A DNA stretch of 64,000 nucleotides from Hermatobates lingyangjiaoensis (GCA_026182355.1 JAPFBL010000553.1:1-64000); one strand, 5' to 3'. Counted from the stretch's first letter, positions 1-11,094 are shown. Notes: a model not told the origin generated them from the letters alone. A program made the numbers and translations.

Positions 1-435
1 TTGAAGTTTTCTCACCTTTGTTTTTAATCTTTGTGGTACTACAATCACTAGTTCTCCAAATGATTTATTATTTATAACTAACATGTTTAGGTCTCCTTGA
101 CAATCTTCAGAGTTAATCATCTTTATAAGAAAACTTATTCCTACTAACTACCACTATATTACAGTGTACATTTCTTAAATTAACACTATAATCTTCGATA
201 ACATCACCTAAATATACATTTCGTTTGAACCAGTTTTAGCCACCTGTCATAATCAGGTGTACCACTTAAGTTCATAAAATGTCTCTAGGTTCTATCTGTT
301 GGGTCTTCAATCTTGGTTCGTGTTCCTGCGTTGTTCTAGAATATAGTTTTAACGTCCTGTTGAATGTTGTGGTTGTTCATGCCACAGTACAAAGGTTGTT
401 CAACAAAACAAAAGAAGGATTGCTCCTCAAATTTA
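1..435. other. AT-rich sequence, nothing recognised
   Basis: No coding frame with protein-like composition, no RNA gene and no repeat shared with the rest of the window was seen. Short open frames exist on both strands but have low-complexity or random-looking composition. Confidence 0.5.
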
Positions 436-732
436 CAAATACATATATATATATATATATATAAAGATTTCACATAAACACGTGAAACAACAATCAATGA
501 TAACCACAATAAGAAATGGGAAAACAAGACTAAGATCTTTCAACCGTAACAAGCGGTCTTCGTCAGAGTCAAACCACGTTGGGTCTTTTTAGTCTTGTTT
601 TCCCATTTCTTATTGTGAGTTGGGTTTTTGACTCTGACGAAGACCGCTTGTTACGGTTGAAAGATCTTGAGTCTTGTTTTCACCATGTCTTATTGTGTTA
701 ATCTTATTGATATATATAAATATATATATTTA
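436..732. mobile_element. Family B fold-back element
   Basis: A (TA)n run (441-463) leads into a left arm that shows the family B core on the minus strand (about 535-575). A short spacer follows, then the same sequence on the plus strand (CTGACGA, hairpin GACCG/CGGTT, GAAAG at about 630-665), ending in a TA-rich tail. The arms are near-identical inverted copies. The core has a hammerhead-like layout. No coding capacity, so it would be a non-autonomous element if mobile. Related copies lie at 2.4-3.4, 5.5-6.4, 22.5, 23.1, 29.7, 39.2, 45.9 and 63.5 kb. Confidence 0.7.
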
Positions 733-1590
733 ACGTTCGGCACTTCATGTTGAACTTCTGCGGAAAAGATTTCACTCAAAGAATACTTTTATGACAATGA
801 TTTTTTTTTTAGACGGGAAAAAGCTTGATAAATATTTCAATTTTTATCTATGATGAAATTTCTTTTCAAATAGCAATTACTACCATTTTTCTCTGTAAAC
901 ATTCTTGTGTGTTTACGTTGAAGTGTTAATTAATTCTTGAATTACCTGTTGGTAAAGTAGAGGTAGAGGATCTCGTCTGGTACCTAAAGTTGGTTTGAAG
1001 CTTTACGATCCGAGCTGTGAGAAGCGCTAAATGGCTCTCCCACACACACACACACACACACACCAGAGATGATAGCCCAGCGACTGTAAAATAATATGGA
1101 GCCTACGAAGAATGGGGGGGGGGGGGGGGGGGGGCAGAATGAAAGGCATTGTCGTTTAGAGCCGAATTGCATGACAGTCATGTTACTCCCTCATAGAGGT
1201 TTATGTCTCCATTTCTAACAACAACGATAAAAGCCTTCCAGTTTACTGCTCACAATACCACCCTTCTTCTCTTTAACCCACCCCCACCTCCCCAACCTCT
1301 TCCACTCAACGTGACGTCACTCACTTGTCTCCTTGAATTATGAAGCGCATAAGCCGCACACTTCGAAATGATAATATCATTCCTGCTATATCCTCAACTT
1401 AACCATTTTGTCAACTACCTTGTAGCAGAGGTGTTTCTTTAACCCATATTTAAACCATCCTGCACCACTAAAACATATTTTCTTTTTTTTTCTAAGAAAG
1501 AAAAACAGCTCCTTGGAATATTTTTCCGCTTACTCCTTAAAGAAACGCGAATATCAACAACTATAGTCATATAAAAACTCGCTTTAATAT
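733..1590. other. Unique sequence with (CA)n and poly-G runs
   Basis: Contains a (CA)n microsatellite at 1,040-1,063 and an uninterrupted run of 21 G at 1,114-1,134. The stretch 1,250-1,420 is less AT-rich and looks unique. Open frames here are created by the simple repeats. No gene recognised. Confidence 0.5.
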
Positions 1591-1860
1591 TTAATATATC
1601 TAACATTGTGTTATTTTACAAATTTTACCAATATATAAAATGTAACTAATATATACATAATATAAGATTGTTTATATGAGATAATATGAGATTGTAAAAA
1701 CCATCTCTTTGAATTAGCTGAATCTAGAGTCCCTAAATGACCAACTTTAATGACTTCAAACCTGAGTCTTTATATTCAACACAATTGACAACTTCTACTG
1801 GGAGTAAAACAATAATTCAAAGTCTCCTCACAAAAGAAGTTTTGTTATTTACACTACGTA

Positions 1861-1888
1861 TTTCAAACACTTATTGTTCATCATCAGG
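1861..1888 (-). other. Family C hammerhead-like core
   Basis: On the minus strand this reads CTGATGA, T, then a hairpin arm GAACA, loop, and TGTTT before GAAAT. It is a diverged member of the core found at 20,881-21,300 and 58,040. The identical copy lies at 4,891-4,918. An open frame of 73 codons covers it in both copies but is an accident of the duplication, with no recognisable domain. Confidence 0.5.
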
Positions 1889-2144
1889 TAAACATCTACA
1901 ATACATATTAATAATTAAAAGTTGTATAACTTTTATGGTGATGTCACGATTAACATGAAGTGTTTTTTTAAATAAAAAAAAAGTTCATTTGTTTGGAGAC
2001 TTTGACTTATCATTTTACCCCCAGTATGAGTAAATACCACACAAGTGCGGACTGCACAACTAATTTGTTAATTTTATAATTTATAAAGTAATACCGAAAC
2101 ATTGGCATTCACAGTTAGTATTGTTTTCTTGACGTAGTGATACA

Positions 2145-2292
2145 CAAGTTCAAAATCGAAGAAGAGTAATACACAGAGTAAAGAAACACACTTACTAACA
2201 TAAATTCTTGTATAATCCATTCTCAGGAGAAAATATAGAGGAAGACAAAGCACGCCGTAAAAGCAACAAACGTTAGGTACCCTGACGTAGCC
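2145..2292 (-). mobile_element. Family D repeat fragment
   Basis: Matches the D family at 38,985-39,115 and 56,395-56,610: a block like aaagaaacacacttac, then a core with CTGAGAATGG in the minus sense, then a segment with cgccgtaaaagcaac. The core is eroded (CTGAGAA). The duplicate is at 5,180-5,322. Confidence 0.55.
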
Positions 2293-2429
2293 CTGAAAGG
2301 TTACCTGCCGTTGTTATTCTACATCGAATTTGAATTTATAAATATATTATTAAAGTTACAATTAGAGAACACAAGAAAGAGACTATCATTCACTATTTTT
2401 GATCATTTCGGTTGTCTGATGAAACTACA

Positions 2430-2635
2430 ATGTGAGATAGAGAAAAAAAGACTAAGATCTTTCAATCAAAACAAGCAGTCTATATCAGAGTCCAAAACTC
2501 GATTGATTTTTTGACTTTGACAAAGACTGCTTGTTGTCGTTGAAGGAACTTAGTATTTTTTTTCATTTCATATTGTGGTTTGATCATAGATTGTTATTTC
2601 ATTTGTTTATGTAAAATCTTGTTTTATATATATAT
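2430..2635. mobile_element. Diverged family B fold-back
   Basis: Inverted arms around 2,500 carry the B core in altered form (plus strand: actttgacaaagactgcttg then gttgaagg). The downstream sequence to 2,610 keeps the B 3' flank (attgtggtttgatcat). The second copy (5,462-5,660) has an extra small insertion near 5,547-5,560. Confidence 0.6.
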
Positions 2636-2792
2636 ACTATGATAAACGAAAAAAGGTCCGGTAGGACAGATAACAATTAAATAAGCAGTTACACATAAAC
2701 TGAAACACAACAAAGACTCACTTTTCAATATTTTGACCGTAACGGCGGTCGTCCTCAGGAGAAGAAGTAAATTGACGGAGGGACGACAGTCA
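2636..2792 (-). mobile_element. Family G repeat with hammerhead-like core
   Basis: On the minus strand the core reads CTGAGGA, C, GACCG, loop, CGGTC, AAAAT: a perfect 5-bp hairpin after a CTGANGA box. Downstream in the sense direction are gtgagtctttg and a gtgtttcag box like those in families D and E. Duplicate at 5,690-5,832. Confidence 0.6.
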
Positions 2793-2805
2793 CTCTCTCT
2801 CTCTC

Positions 2806-2842
<37 letters not shown>
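2793..2842. repeat. (CT)n microsatellite
   Basis: Interrupted CT dinucleotide tract, shorter in the second copy of the duplication (about 5,831-5,848). This is one of the main length differences between the two copies. Confidence 0.9.
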
Positions 2843-2844
<2 letters not shown>

Positions 2845-2849
2845 TATAT

Positions 2850-3050
2850 ATATATAAGAAAATGGGAAAACAAGACTAAGATCTTTCAACCGTAACCCAA
2901 CTGAGTTGGGTTTTTGACTCTGATGAAGACCACTTGTTATGGTTGAAAGATCTTAGTTTTGTTTTCCCATTTTCTTATTGTGGTTTGATCATTGATTGTT
3001 ATTTCACGTGTTTATGTGAAATCTTTATATATATATATATTATATATATC
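2850..3050. mobile_element. Family B fold-back element
   Basis: Compact inverted dimer: minus-sense B arm (about 2,862-2,905), a spacer with ccaactgagttggg, then a plus-sense B arm with CTGATGAAGACCAC, hairpin and GTTGAAAG to about 2,950, followed by the family's 3' flank and a (TA)n tail. Repeated at 5,860-6,045. Confidence 0.7.
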
Positions 3051-3054
3051 AAAA

Positions 3055-3450
3055 CCCACAATATGAAAATGGGAAAACAAGACTAAGATCTTTCAACCGT
3101 AACAAGCGGTCATCGTCAGAGTGAAAAACCCAACTGAAACACCAGATGCAGAAAAATATCCGGTGAGGGGTTGAGAAGAGTGGAAGGGAAGAGTGGTATT
3201 TTAAAAGGGTGAAAACGCAGGAAAGGACTAATGTCCAGAAAGGGATGTTTGAGGAAACAACCTTCTCAAGCCCTCTCCTAGATGTTTTCTGCATCTAGTG
3301 TTTCAGTGTCAGTGCATCTAGTGACTCTGGTGAAAACCACTTGTTACGGTTGAAAGATCTTAGTCTTGTTTTCCAATTTTGTGGTTTGATCATTGATTGT
3401 TATTTCACGTGTTTATGTGAAATCTTTATATATATATATATATATATATA
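3055..3450. mobile_element. Family B fold-back with a nested hairpin insert
   Basis: Left B arm at 3,055-3,130 and right B arm at about 3,328-3,440. Between them lies an insert with its own terminal inverted repeats (3,133-3,154 and 3,285-3,306; 21 of 22 positions pair). The insert has a (g/a)-rich interior and an open minus-strand frame with no recognised domain. The duplicate is at 6,055-6,440. The arrangement is an inverted repeat inside an inverted repeat. Confidence 0.65.
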
Positions 3451-3840
3451 AAGTCACCACCCTGCATTCCTATAGGGTTCGCTTCCTGATGATGACGTTG
3501 ATCGAGTTATGCCTGTGTCTATTTTTGCGTTGTTTTTGTTACAGCATATATATCCTAATCTGATGTAAGCGGCCGAAAATCCTTGGCCCTCTGACAGTCG
3601 GAAAGCTCCAAGGCTTGACAGGCTGTCAGGCTGGTTCCCTAAACTCGTCACGGCGACAGTGCTGCTTGGCGGTGGTAGTAGTGGTGGCAGTGGCGGAGAG
3701 GGGACAGGGCAGCCGCGAGGATCGTAAATAATTTTTATAAATGACTCTGTCGGACGGAGCCATTCGTCATGGTTTATAAGTCGTTTGTTACTGTCAGACA
3801 AGCGCTGTAATTATCAACACTTGGCGCGGCCTTCCAACCC
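3451..3840. other. E-like fragment and GC-richer unique block
   Basis: Positions 3,485-3,545 resemble family E in sense orientation (cctgatgatgacgttgatcg, then gagttatgcctgtgtct), but the 3' half of the core is eroded. Positions 3,575-3,840 are GC-richer and non-repetitive apart from the tandem duplicate. A minus-strand open frame there is proline- and serine-rich with no recognisable family. Duplicate at 6,447-6,840. Confidence 0.4.
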
Positions 3841-4620
3841 CCCCCCCCCCATCCCCCCACTCACAATCCCTTCTCGGCTATTTTTCAATTGATATATCGT
3901 ATTTATAGACAGTTGTGAAAACCATAAAAACTTTGATTTATCGAACCAATAACTTAGGCAAAGCGCGTCTACTCCCTATTATTCTGCGGATGAGAGGGGT
4001 TTTTTTTTGCAATTTTTTTTTTCTAATTGATTTTCGTAATCAGTTTTATGCAAACATGAGTGGATGAGGTAATCAGAGGATGATAGCACCATGGTAGGTG
4101 GTGATCGGATAGCAGACTACTAATCATGGCATATCCATGAGTCATGTTCTTCCTCTAAGTGATAAACAAGTATAATTCACCTCTTTCATCTTTCATGTCC
4201 AACTATCAAACTAATTACAGCTATACAGTTTTCTCTCGGTTTTTATTCTTCTTTTTAAGCAAAGTTATCAATAATTACTGCAAGAATAAGTGTCTGAAAG
4301 AAGAATCTATGTTTCATTTCACAAATTGATGAGAGATTAATTTAATAGCAATAAAGTGTTTCCAGTAATAACATTTGTATTTGGATTTGAATTAACCGTC
4401 TTAAACAGTACGTGGTTGGGTCAACCTAATTCATATGACTACTCAAATATCAGAATACGAGGTATGACGTATATAGTTAATTATAAAAACATCTGTATTA
4501 CTAACAAGCATTCCTTCTGTAATAAAAGTCAGCTGTAAATATCAATTAGAGGAAGAGATGTGTCCCTACTAAGAACAGCACAGATATCACTGTGTTTTGA
4601 TCAAAAACAATCTAATAAAA
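3838..4620. other. Unique part of the duplication unit
   Basis: Begins with a poly-C run (3,838-3,851, also at 6,834-6,848). The rest is moderately AT-rich, non-repetitive and shared with 6,834-7,620. Small differences include a short indel near 4,465 versus 7,457. No exon or RNA gene was recognised. Confidence 0.5.
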
Positions 4621-7620
4621 TTAATATATCTAACATTGTGTTATTTTACAAATTTTACCAATATATAAAATGTAACTAATATATACATAATATAAGATTG
4701 TTTATATGAGATAATATGAGATTGTAAAAACCATCTCTTTGAATTAGCTGAATCTAGAGTCCCTAAATGACCAACTTTAATGACTTCAAACCTGAGTCTT
4801 TATATTCAACACAATTGACAACTTCTACTGGGAGTAAAACAATAATTCAAAGTCTCCTCACAAAAGAAGTTTTGTTATTTACACTACGTATTTCAAACAC
4901 TTATTGTTCATCATCAGGTAAACATCTACAATACATATTAATAATTAAAAGTTGTATAACTTTTATGGTGATGTCACGATTAACATGAAGTGTTTTTTTA
5001 AATAAAAAAAAAGTTCATTTGTTTGGAGACTTTGACTTATCATTTTACCCCCAGTATGAGTAAATACCATACAAGTGCGGACTGCACAACTAATTTGTTA
5101 ATTTTTATAATTTATAAAGTAATACCGAAACATTGGCATTCACAGTTAGTATTGTTTTCTTGACGTAGTGATACACAAGTTCAAAATCGAAGAAGAGTAA
5201 TACACAGAGTAAAGAAACACACTTACTAACATAAATTCTTGTATAATCCATTCTCAGGAGAAAATATAGAGGAAGACAAAGTACGCCGTAAAAGCAACAA
5301 ACGTTAGGTACCCTGACGTAGCCCTGAAAGGTTACCTGCCGTTGTTATTCTACATCGAATTTGAATTTATAAATATATTATTAAAGTTACAATTAGAGAA
5401 CACAAGAAAGAGACTATCATTCACTATTTTTGATCATTTCGGTTGTCTGATGAAACTACAATGTGAGATAGAGAAAAAAAGACTAAGATCTTTCAATCAA
5501 AACAAGCAGTCTATATCAGAGTCCAAAACTCGATTGATTTTTTGACAGTTGTGTCTTTGACTTTGACAAAGACTGCTTGTTGTCGTTGACGGAACTTAGT
5601 ATTTTTTGCATTTCATATTGTGGTTTGATCATAGATTGTTATTTCATAACATGTAAAATCTTTGTTTTATATATATATATACTATGATAAACGAAAAAAG
5701 GTCCGGCAGGACAGATAACAATTAAATAAGCAGTTACACATAAACTGAAACACAACAAAGACTCACTTTTCAATATTTTGACCGTAATGGCGGTCGTCCT
5801 CAGGAGAAGAAGTGAATTGACGGAGGGACGACTCTCTCTCTCTCTCTCAATATATATATAAGAAAATGGGAAAACAAAACTAAGATCTTTCAACCGTAAC
5901 CCAACTGAGTTGGGTTTTTGACTCTGATGAAGACCACTTGTTATGGTTGAAAGATCTTAGTTTTGTTTTCCCATTTTCTTATTGTGGTTTGATCATTGAT
6001 TGTTATTTCACGTGTTTATGTGAAATCTTTATATATATATACTCGTATATGATCAAACCACAATATGAAAATGGGAAAACAAGACTAAGATCTTTCAACC
6101 GTAACAAGCGGTCATCGTCAGAGTGAAAAACCCAACTGAAACACCAGATGCAGAAAAATATCCGGTGAGGGGTTGAGAAGAGTGGAAGGGAAGAGTGGTA
6201 TTTTAAAAGGGTGAAAACGCAGGAAAGGACTAATGTCCAGAAAGGGATGTTTGAGGAAACAACCTTCTCAAGCCCTCTCCTAGATGTTTTCTGCATCTAG
6301 TGTTTCAGTGTCAGTGCATCTAGTGACTCTGGTGAAAACCACTTGTTACGGTTGAAAGATCTTAGTCTTGTTTTCCAATTTTGTGGTTTGATCATTGATT
6401 GTTATTTCACGTGTTTATGTGAAATCTTTATATATATATATATATAAAGTCACCACCCTGCATTCCTATAGGGTTCGCTTCCTGATGATGACGTTGATCG
6501 AGTTATGCCTGTGTCTATTTTTGCGTTGTTTTCGTTACAGCATATATATCCTAATCTGATGTTATGCGACCGAAAATCCTTGGCCCTCTGACAGTCGGAA
6601 AGCTCCAAGGCTTGACAGGCTGTCAGGCTGGTTCCCTAAACTCGTCACGGCGACAGTGCTGCTTGGCGGTGGTAGTAGTGGTGGCAGTGGCGGAGAGGGG
6701 ACAGGGCAGCCGCGAGGATCGTAAATAATTTTTATAAATGACTCTGTCGGACGGAGCCATTCGTCATGGTTTATAAGTCGTTTGTTACTGTCAGACAAGC
6801 GCTGTAATTATCAACACTTGGCGCGGCCTTCCAACCCCCCCCCCCCCCACTCACAATCCCTTCTCGGCTATTTTTCAATTGATATATCGTATTTATAGAC
6901 AGTTGTGAAAACCATAAAAACTTTGATTTATCGAACCAATAACTTAGGCAAAGCGCGTCTACTCCCTATTATTCTGCGGATGAGAGGGTTTTTTTTTGCA
7001 ATTTTTTTTTCTAATTGATTTTCGTAATCAGTTTTATGCAAACATGAGTGGATGAGGTAATCAGAGGATGATAGCACCATGGTAGGTGGTGATCGGATAG
7101 CAGACTACTAATCATGGCATATCCATGAGTCATGTTCTTCCTCTAAGTGATAAACAAGTATAATTCACCTCTTTCATCTTTCATGTCCAACTATCAAACT
7201 AATTACAGCTATACAGTTTTCTCTCGGTTTTATTCTTCTTTTTAAGCAAAGTTATCAATAATTACTGCGAGAATAAGTGTCTGAAAGAAGAATCTATGTT
7301 TCATTTCACAAATTGATGAGAGATTAATTTAATAGCAATAAAGTGTTTCCAGTAATAACATTTATATTTGGATTTGAATTAACCGTCTTAAACAGTACGT
7401 GTTTGGGTCAAACTAATTCATATGACTACTCAAATATCAGAATACGAGGTATGACGGGTTATTCAAATGTAATAGTTAATTATAAAAACATCTGTATTAC
7501 TAACAAGCATTCCTTCTGTAATAAAAGTCAGCTGTAAATATCAATTAGAGGAAGAGATGTGTCCCTACTAAGAACAGCACAGATATCACTGTGTTTTGAT
7601 CAAAAACAATCTAATAAAAT
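4621..7620. repeat. 3.03-kb tandem duplication, copy 2
   Basis: Direct repeat of 1,591-4,620, abutting it without spacer. The same elements occur in the same order: C core 4,891-4,918, D fragment 5,180-5,322, B fold-back 5,462-5,660, G fragment 5,690-5,832, B fold-backs 5,860-6,045 and 6,055-6,440, E-like fragment 6,447-6,550. Length is about 30 bp less than copy 1, mainly from shorter CT, TA and poly-C tracts. Confidence 0.92.
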
Positions 7621-7624
7621 TAAT

Positions 7625-8305
7625 GAAAGAGTTTGAACATTTACTTAAAGAAATTGTAAACTTCGACAAGTAATGATACTTATCCGAAAAAAAAAAAGGA
7701 AATGAACTCTAAGACTGAGTAAATGAACTAAGGTCTGATGAGTTGGGAGTCTGAACCTCCAACACTGACCACGCTCGTAAAAACAATCTTACAAAAATCA
7801 TGAAATAGTACCAACATTTATTTAAAGAAATTTAAACTTCGACAATTAATGATACTTATCCGAAAAAAAAAAGGCAAAGAACTCTAGGACTGAGAAAAAG
7901 AACTAAGGACTGATGAGTTGGGAGTCTGAACCTCCAAAACTGATTCCGACTATGAAATAATCTTACAAAAATCATGAAATAGTACCAACATTTATTTAAA
8001 GAAATTTAAACTTCGACAATTAATGATACTTATCCGAAAAAAAAAGGAAATGAACTCTAAGACTGAGAAAATGAACTAAGGTCTGATGAGTTAGGAGTCT
8101 GAACCTCCAACACTGATTCCGACTACGAAATACTCGTTACATAATATCAGGGGATACTAGTACCAACATTATTTAAAGAATTTACTTCGACAATTATGTA
8201 TGTTATCCGAAAATAATAGAATGAACTCTAAGACTGAGAATATCTAGGTCTGATGACCTTGGAGTCTGAACCTCCAACACTGACTACGATCGATTAATAA
8301 TAAGG
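7625..8305. repeat. ~175-bp tandem repeat, four units
   Basis: Units begin near 7,633, 7,809, 7,982 and 8,160. Each has an aaacttcgacaa motif, a poly-A stretch and a gaacctccaacactga motif. The fourth unit (8,140-8,300) is missing scattered bases relative to the others, which looks like either decay or base-calling loss. Part of the unit recurs at 11,095-11,150, at the start of the next duplication copy. Confidence 0.8.
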
Positions 8306-8744
8306 GATACTAACGCATATTCTTTCGACTTGTATTTGCCTATCAAAAATGGCATTTCATCAATACCTGGTGAATTAGTCATAGCTAAATTAAAGGTATA
8401 AATAGCTTTGATGGCTATATTTTTTTTATCTGGTTTAGTCTAGCTTTAAACAATTTGTGGACAGCCAACAGTTTCGTCTAAATCTTTGTAGACACCTAGA
8501 GATTTAATTACAGTTACATATTAATTACAGTTACATACAAAAACTTTATAAGTTACATTATTACATTAATATACCTTGGTATTTTCCTATTGCAAGGAAA
8601 TAACTACATAACCGTTGTATTCAAATCAGCCAATAGTGCTGCTCCTAGCGACAGTTTAACAAACCTTCGATATCACACTTTATAACACAAAACAGCTTTT
8701 TTTTTTATTAAAAACACATGAAAACTACATCAAAAATGAAACTG

Positions 8745-8850
8745 GAAAACATATTGCAGGGTAAAAAGCTAATGAAATGGCGTCTACATATAACAATTTA
8801 ATCGTATAAACAACGCGTTTCGAACACACGTCAGAACTACAAAACATATC
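8745..8850 (-). mobile_element. Truncated family C repeat
   Basis: Carries the C signature gggtaaaaagctaatgaaat, then aacaacgcgtttcgaacaca. The hairpin and CTGANGA box are lost after acacacgtcagaac. Duplicate at about 11,600-11,700. Confidence 0.6.
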
Positions 8851-8869
8851 TTTTAATTACTAAGTATAT

Positions 8870-8927
8870 ATTTTGACTATATATATATATAATATATTAA
8901 TATATATATTATAGTATATATCTATAT

Positions 8928-8975
<48 letters not shown>

Positions 8976-8995
8976 ATATATATATATCATATAGG
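8870..8995. repeat. (TA)n palindromic tract
   Basis: Over 100 bases of almost pure TA with a few AA/TT interruptions. The counterpart at 11,727-11,840 differs in length and interruptions. Capable of cruciform extrusion and hard to assemble correctly. Confidence 0.9.
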
Positions 8996-9780
8996 TTATC
9001 TGTATCCGTTTTTTGTTACATACATTTTTAGTTTTCTAAATGTGAATCATTATTTTTATAAGCCTCTTGTTTTTATTATTTTCATAATCTATAATCTTTG
9101 TGTTATCTAGTTTATAGTTAATTATAACAAATTCATAGTTTGTTATGATATAAAGCGAAAACTTATACATTCCCTTCCTCTCTCTAATTTAAACTTCAAA
9201 CTATTTGCAAATAAATTCACCCATCTAGATATTTGGAAAACCAATTTCATCTAAATATTTGGCAAACTTTTACATCATTTTGTTTTAATCAAATAGTGTC
9301 TTATAGAAATATTAAAGATTTAATCAAATAATTCATTTTTATGATCTGAGAGAGCAAATTAATTTTTTTTTTTAAAAAAAAAATGTAAAATAAAAGTGTT
9401 TTATTTAATTTATGTGTTTTTACAAAATTAAAGGAAAACTTGTCCACACACTATTCAAGTAAATTTTATTTGTATTTGTAAATTAATTTTAAATAAATAT
9501 GGTGCACTAATAAAATTTGGTATCATCGTACTAATTAACTTTCATTTCATATTTTTATTAATAAAATTAATTAGATGTACTCACTTTCTAAAATTTCTAA
9601 ACGGTTGAATTTTACTTTCAAGAAACTTAATCTGACTGATAAAATGGTGAATTTGATTTGTTTAAGTCCCACATTCATTGAAAAAAAAATGATAATTTTT
9701 TTTAAGAAATAGTGAATTTGATTTGCAATCGTGTAAAATTGATTTAGAAAAAGAGTTTAGATTGACTGTGATTTTTTTTT
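8996..9780. other. AT-rich unique sequence
   Basis: Very AT-rich with homopolymer runs and no recognisable gene. Shared with 11,845-12,630 only through the tandem duplication. Confidence 0.5.
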
Positions 9781-9787
9781 GTTTTAG

Positions 9788-9880
9788 GGTAGGACTAAGG
9801 GTCTGCAAGGGAAAATGCATCACCTCTGATGGCAATTCCTCCAGGGAATATTGCACCTTCCTATTTGCTTCAAATTACCT
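9788..9880 (+). CDS. Candidate internal exon (93 bp), unassigned
   Basis: A polypyrimidine run ending in gttttag precedes the segment and a strong donor-like gtgagt follows it. Only one of three frames is open through all 93 bases, and the length is a multiple of three (phase 2 at both ends). The peptide has the pattern C-x3-C-x11-Y-C (VCKGKC, then EYC and FLFASNY). This spacing loosely recalls the start of netrin-like (NTR) modules such as those in PCOLCE proteins, but the resemblance is from memory of the pattern only and is weak. No neighbouring exon was found. GC content is higher than the flanks. It could equally be a chance open stretch. Identical copy at 12,636-12,728. Confidence 0.25.
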
Positions 9881-10389
9881 GTGAGTCAAGTCTCCTAGTC
9901 CCTTCTATAAGCACAGGATTGATTTTACAGGTTCTTTGTGTCTTTTCAATTTCAAATCATGGGGCTTAATTTGTCCTTTTACTGTGATCGAGAGAGCTTC
10001 ACAATAGAAATCCGCCTCAGCAGATATGATTTTCTGTTACCTCCATCTTATTGCCTTCAAAAAATCTCCCTTCTATGCAAACGTTTCTTTTAAAGTAATA
10101 AATGTCTATCTGTTACGATGATCTCATTTTTACTTAGATTAATTAGTTGTTATACTTAGTCGTCTGTTTTGTTTTCCATGGAAGGTTTCCTAACAAGCCT
10201 TAAAAATATTGAGAATCTGGTTAAATATCAAAGTTTTTGCGTACTTTTGAACATCCAAGTTTTAATAGCCCCCTTATCAGTATTATAACATACATTAGAG
10301 GCAAAACCTTTGATTTTTCTTTTTCCTAGACTCAGCTATTATATTATACTTAATTAATATATCTTTAGCAAAAAGAACCTTTAGAAGGC
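9881..10389. other. Unique sequence downstream of candidate exon
   Basis: Non-repetitive, moderate GC between 9,890 and 10,110. No second exon or gene recognised. Duplicate at 12,729-13,236. Confidence 0.45.
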
Positions 10390-10545
10390 CAGGTTAGGTT
10401 GCAGTGACCATCCCGCAGAGAACACACATAGGTCAAAGATTGTGCCTTTGTGATACCACAAAATGAACTTTTTCTACATTAGGAGTCCTAAATTTTCGTT
10501 ATTTCAAGTGTTTTTAGAGTAAGAATCTTTAATGAAGTTAATTAA
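10390..10545 (-). mobile_element. tRNA-derived SINE, 3' fragment
   Basis: In minus orientation this matches the 3' half of the window's SINE family: a tail gcaacctaacct, then ggtcactgcaac upstream, and a region resembling gtatcacaaaggc. The tRNA-like head is missing. Duplicate at 13,238-13,392. Confidence 0.6.
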
Positions 10546-10849
10546 TTCTTGTTAATATCTTTTTTTAAAAAAGTATGTTTTTTCGTTTCCTTTGTGGCCA
10601 ACCTGCACATAAAGCTGTCCAGTTGGCTTTCGTCTTTCCTTTCCTCAGGACAACCCTTAAAAGGGTTGAAATATTCAATGTGAGTCCTAGTATCTGTTTT
10701 TCATTCGTGGCTGTTCAAGTTGTCAAAGTATATATACATCTGACAAATTTTTACATAATTTTCCCAGTGTAGCATCGTACGTATCGTACGTATTCATACC
10801 ACTGTACGTATGAATTTTGGATACATACCAACTGTCTCACTTTTTCACA

Positions 10850-10902
10850 CAGACACACACACACACATACATACATACATACATACATACATACATACAT
10901 TC
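10850..10902. repeat. (CA)n and (CATA)n microsatellite
   Basis: CA dinucleotides followed by about nine CATA units. Absent from the second duplication copy, where the corresponding sequence (about 13,665-13,740) is replaced by unrelated sequence. Confidence 0.9.
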
Positions 10903-11094
10903 ACAGGCCTACTCGCATATTTGGTTATTTATTATTTGGCAACTCATCGAAAGAAGAACGGAACCATGGTAGTAAAAGTGCCATAATTATGAACATAATC
11001 CCCCCCCCCACTACAGTACAGTATATTATACTTACAGTAAAGTAAAAATGATTAACGTTCCTTAGAACTATATAAGGGTTTGTTTGTTTTTTTA

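Larger units (their letters stand above)
1591..4620. repeat. 3.03-kb tandem duplication, copy 1
   Basis: This segment is repeated directly downstream at 4,621-7,620. The two copies start with the same sequence (ttaatatatctaacattgtg) and stay collinear to the end, where the phrase around 4,555-4,620 recurs at 7,553-7,620. They differ by a few substitutions, microsatellite length changes and small indels. Each copy contains a C-type core, a D-type fragment, a B-type fold-back, a G-type fragment, two more B-type fold-backs, an E-like fragment, a poly-C run and about 0.8 kb of unique sequence. The divergence looks like allelic variation, so retained haplotypes or a young duplication are both possible. 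Confidence 0.92.
8248..11094. repeat. 2.84-kb tandem duplication, copy 1
   Basis: Starts in the last 175-bp unit (gaacctccaacactgacta) and is repeated from 11,095. It contains a C-type fragment, a long (TA)n palindromic tract, a candidate exon, a SINE 3' fragment and a poly-C tract near 10,999. Identity is high across the middle (9,000-10,600) and poorer near the ends. Confidence 0.88.

Noticed and set aside
1737..1958. 73-codon open frame present identically at 4,767-4,988
   Set aside because: Identity comes from the tandem duplication, and the frame covers a C-family repeat core; composition is AT-driven with no domain.
2311..2514. 67-codon frame repeated at 5,342-5,545
   Set aside because: Duplicated by the 3.03-kb tandem event and runs through a family B repeat arm; not evidence of a gene.
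7720..7760. CTGATGAG motif in the 175-bp repeat as another hammerhead
   Set aside because: No paired helix and no GAAA at the right distance; a chance CTGATGA.
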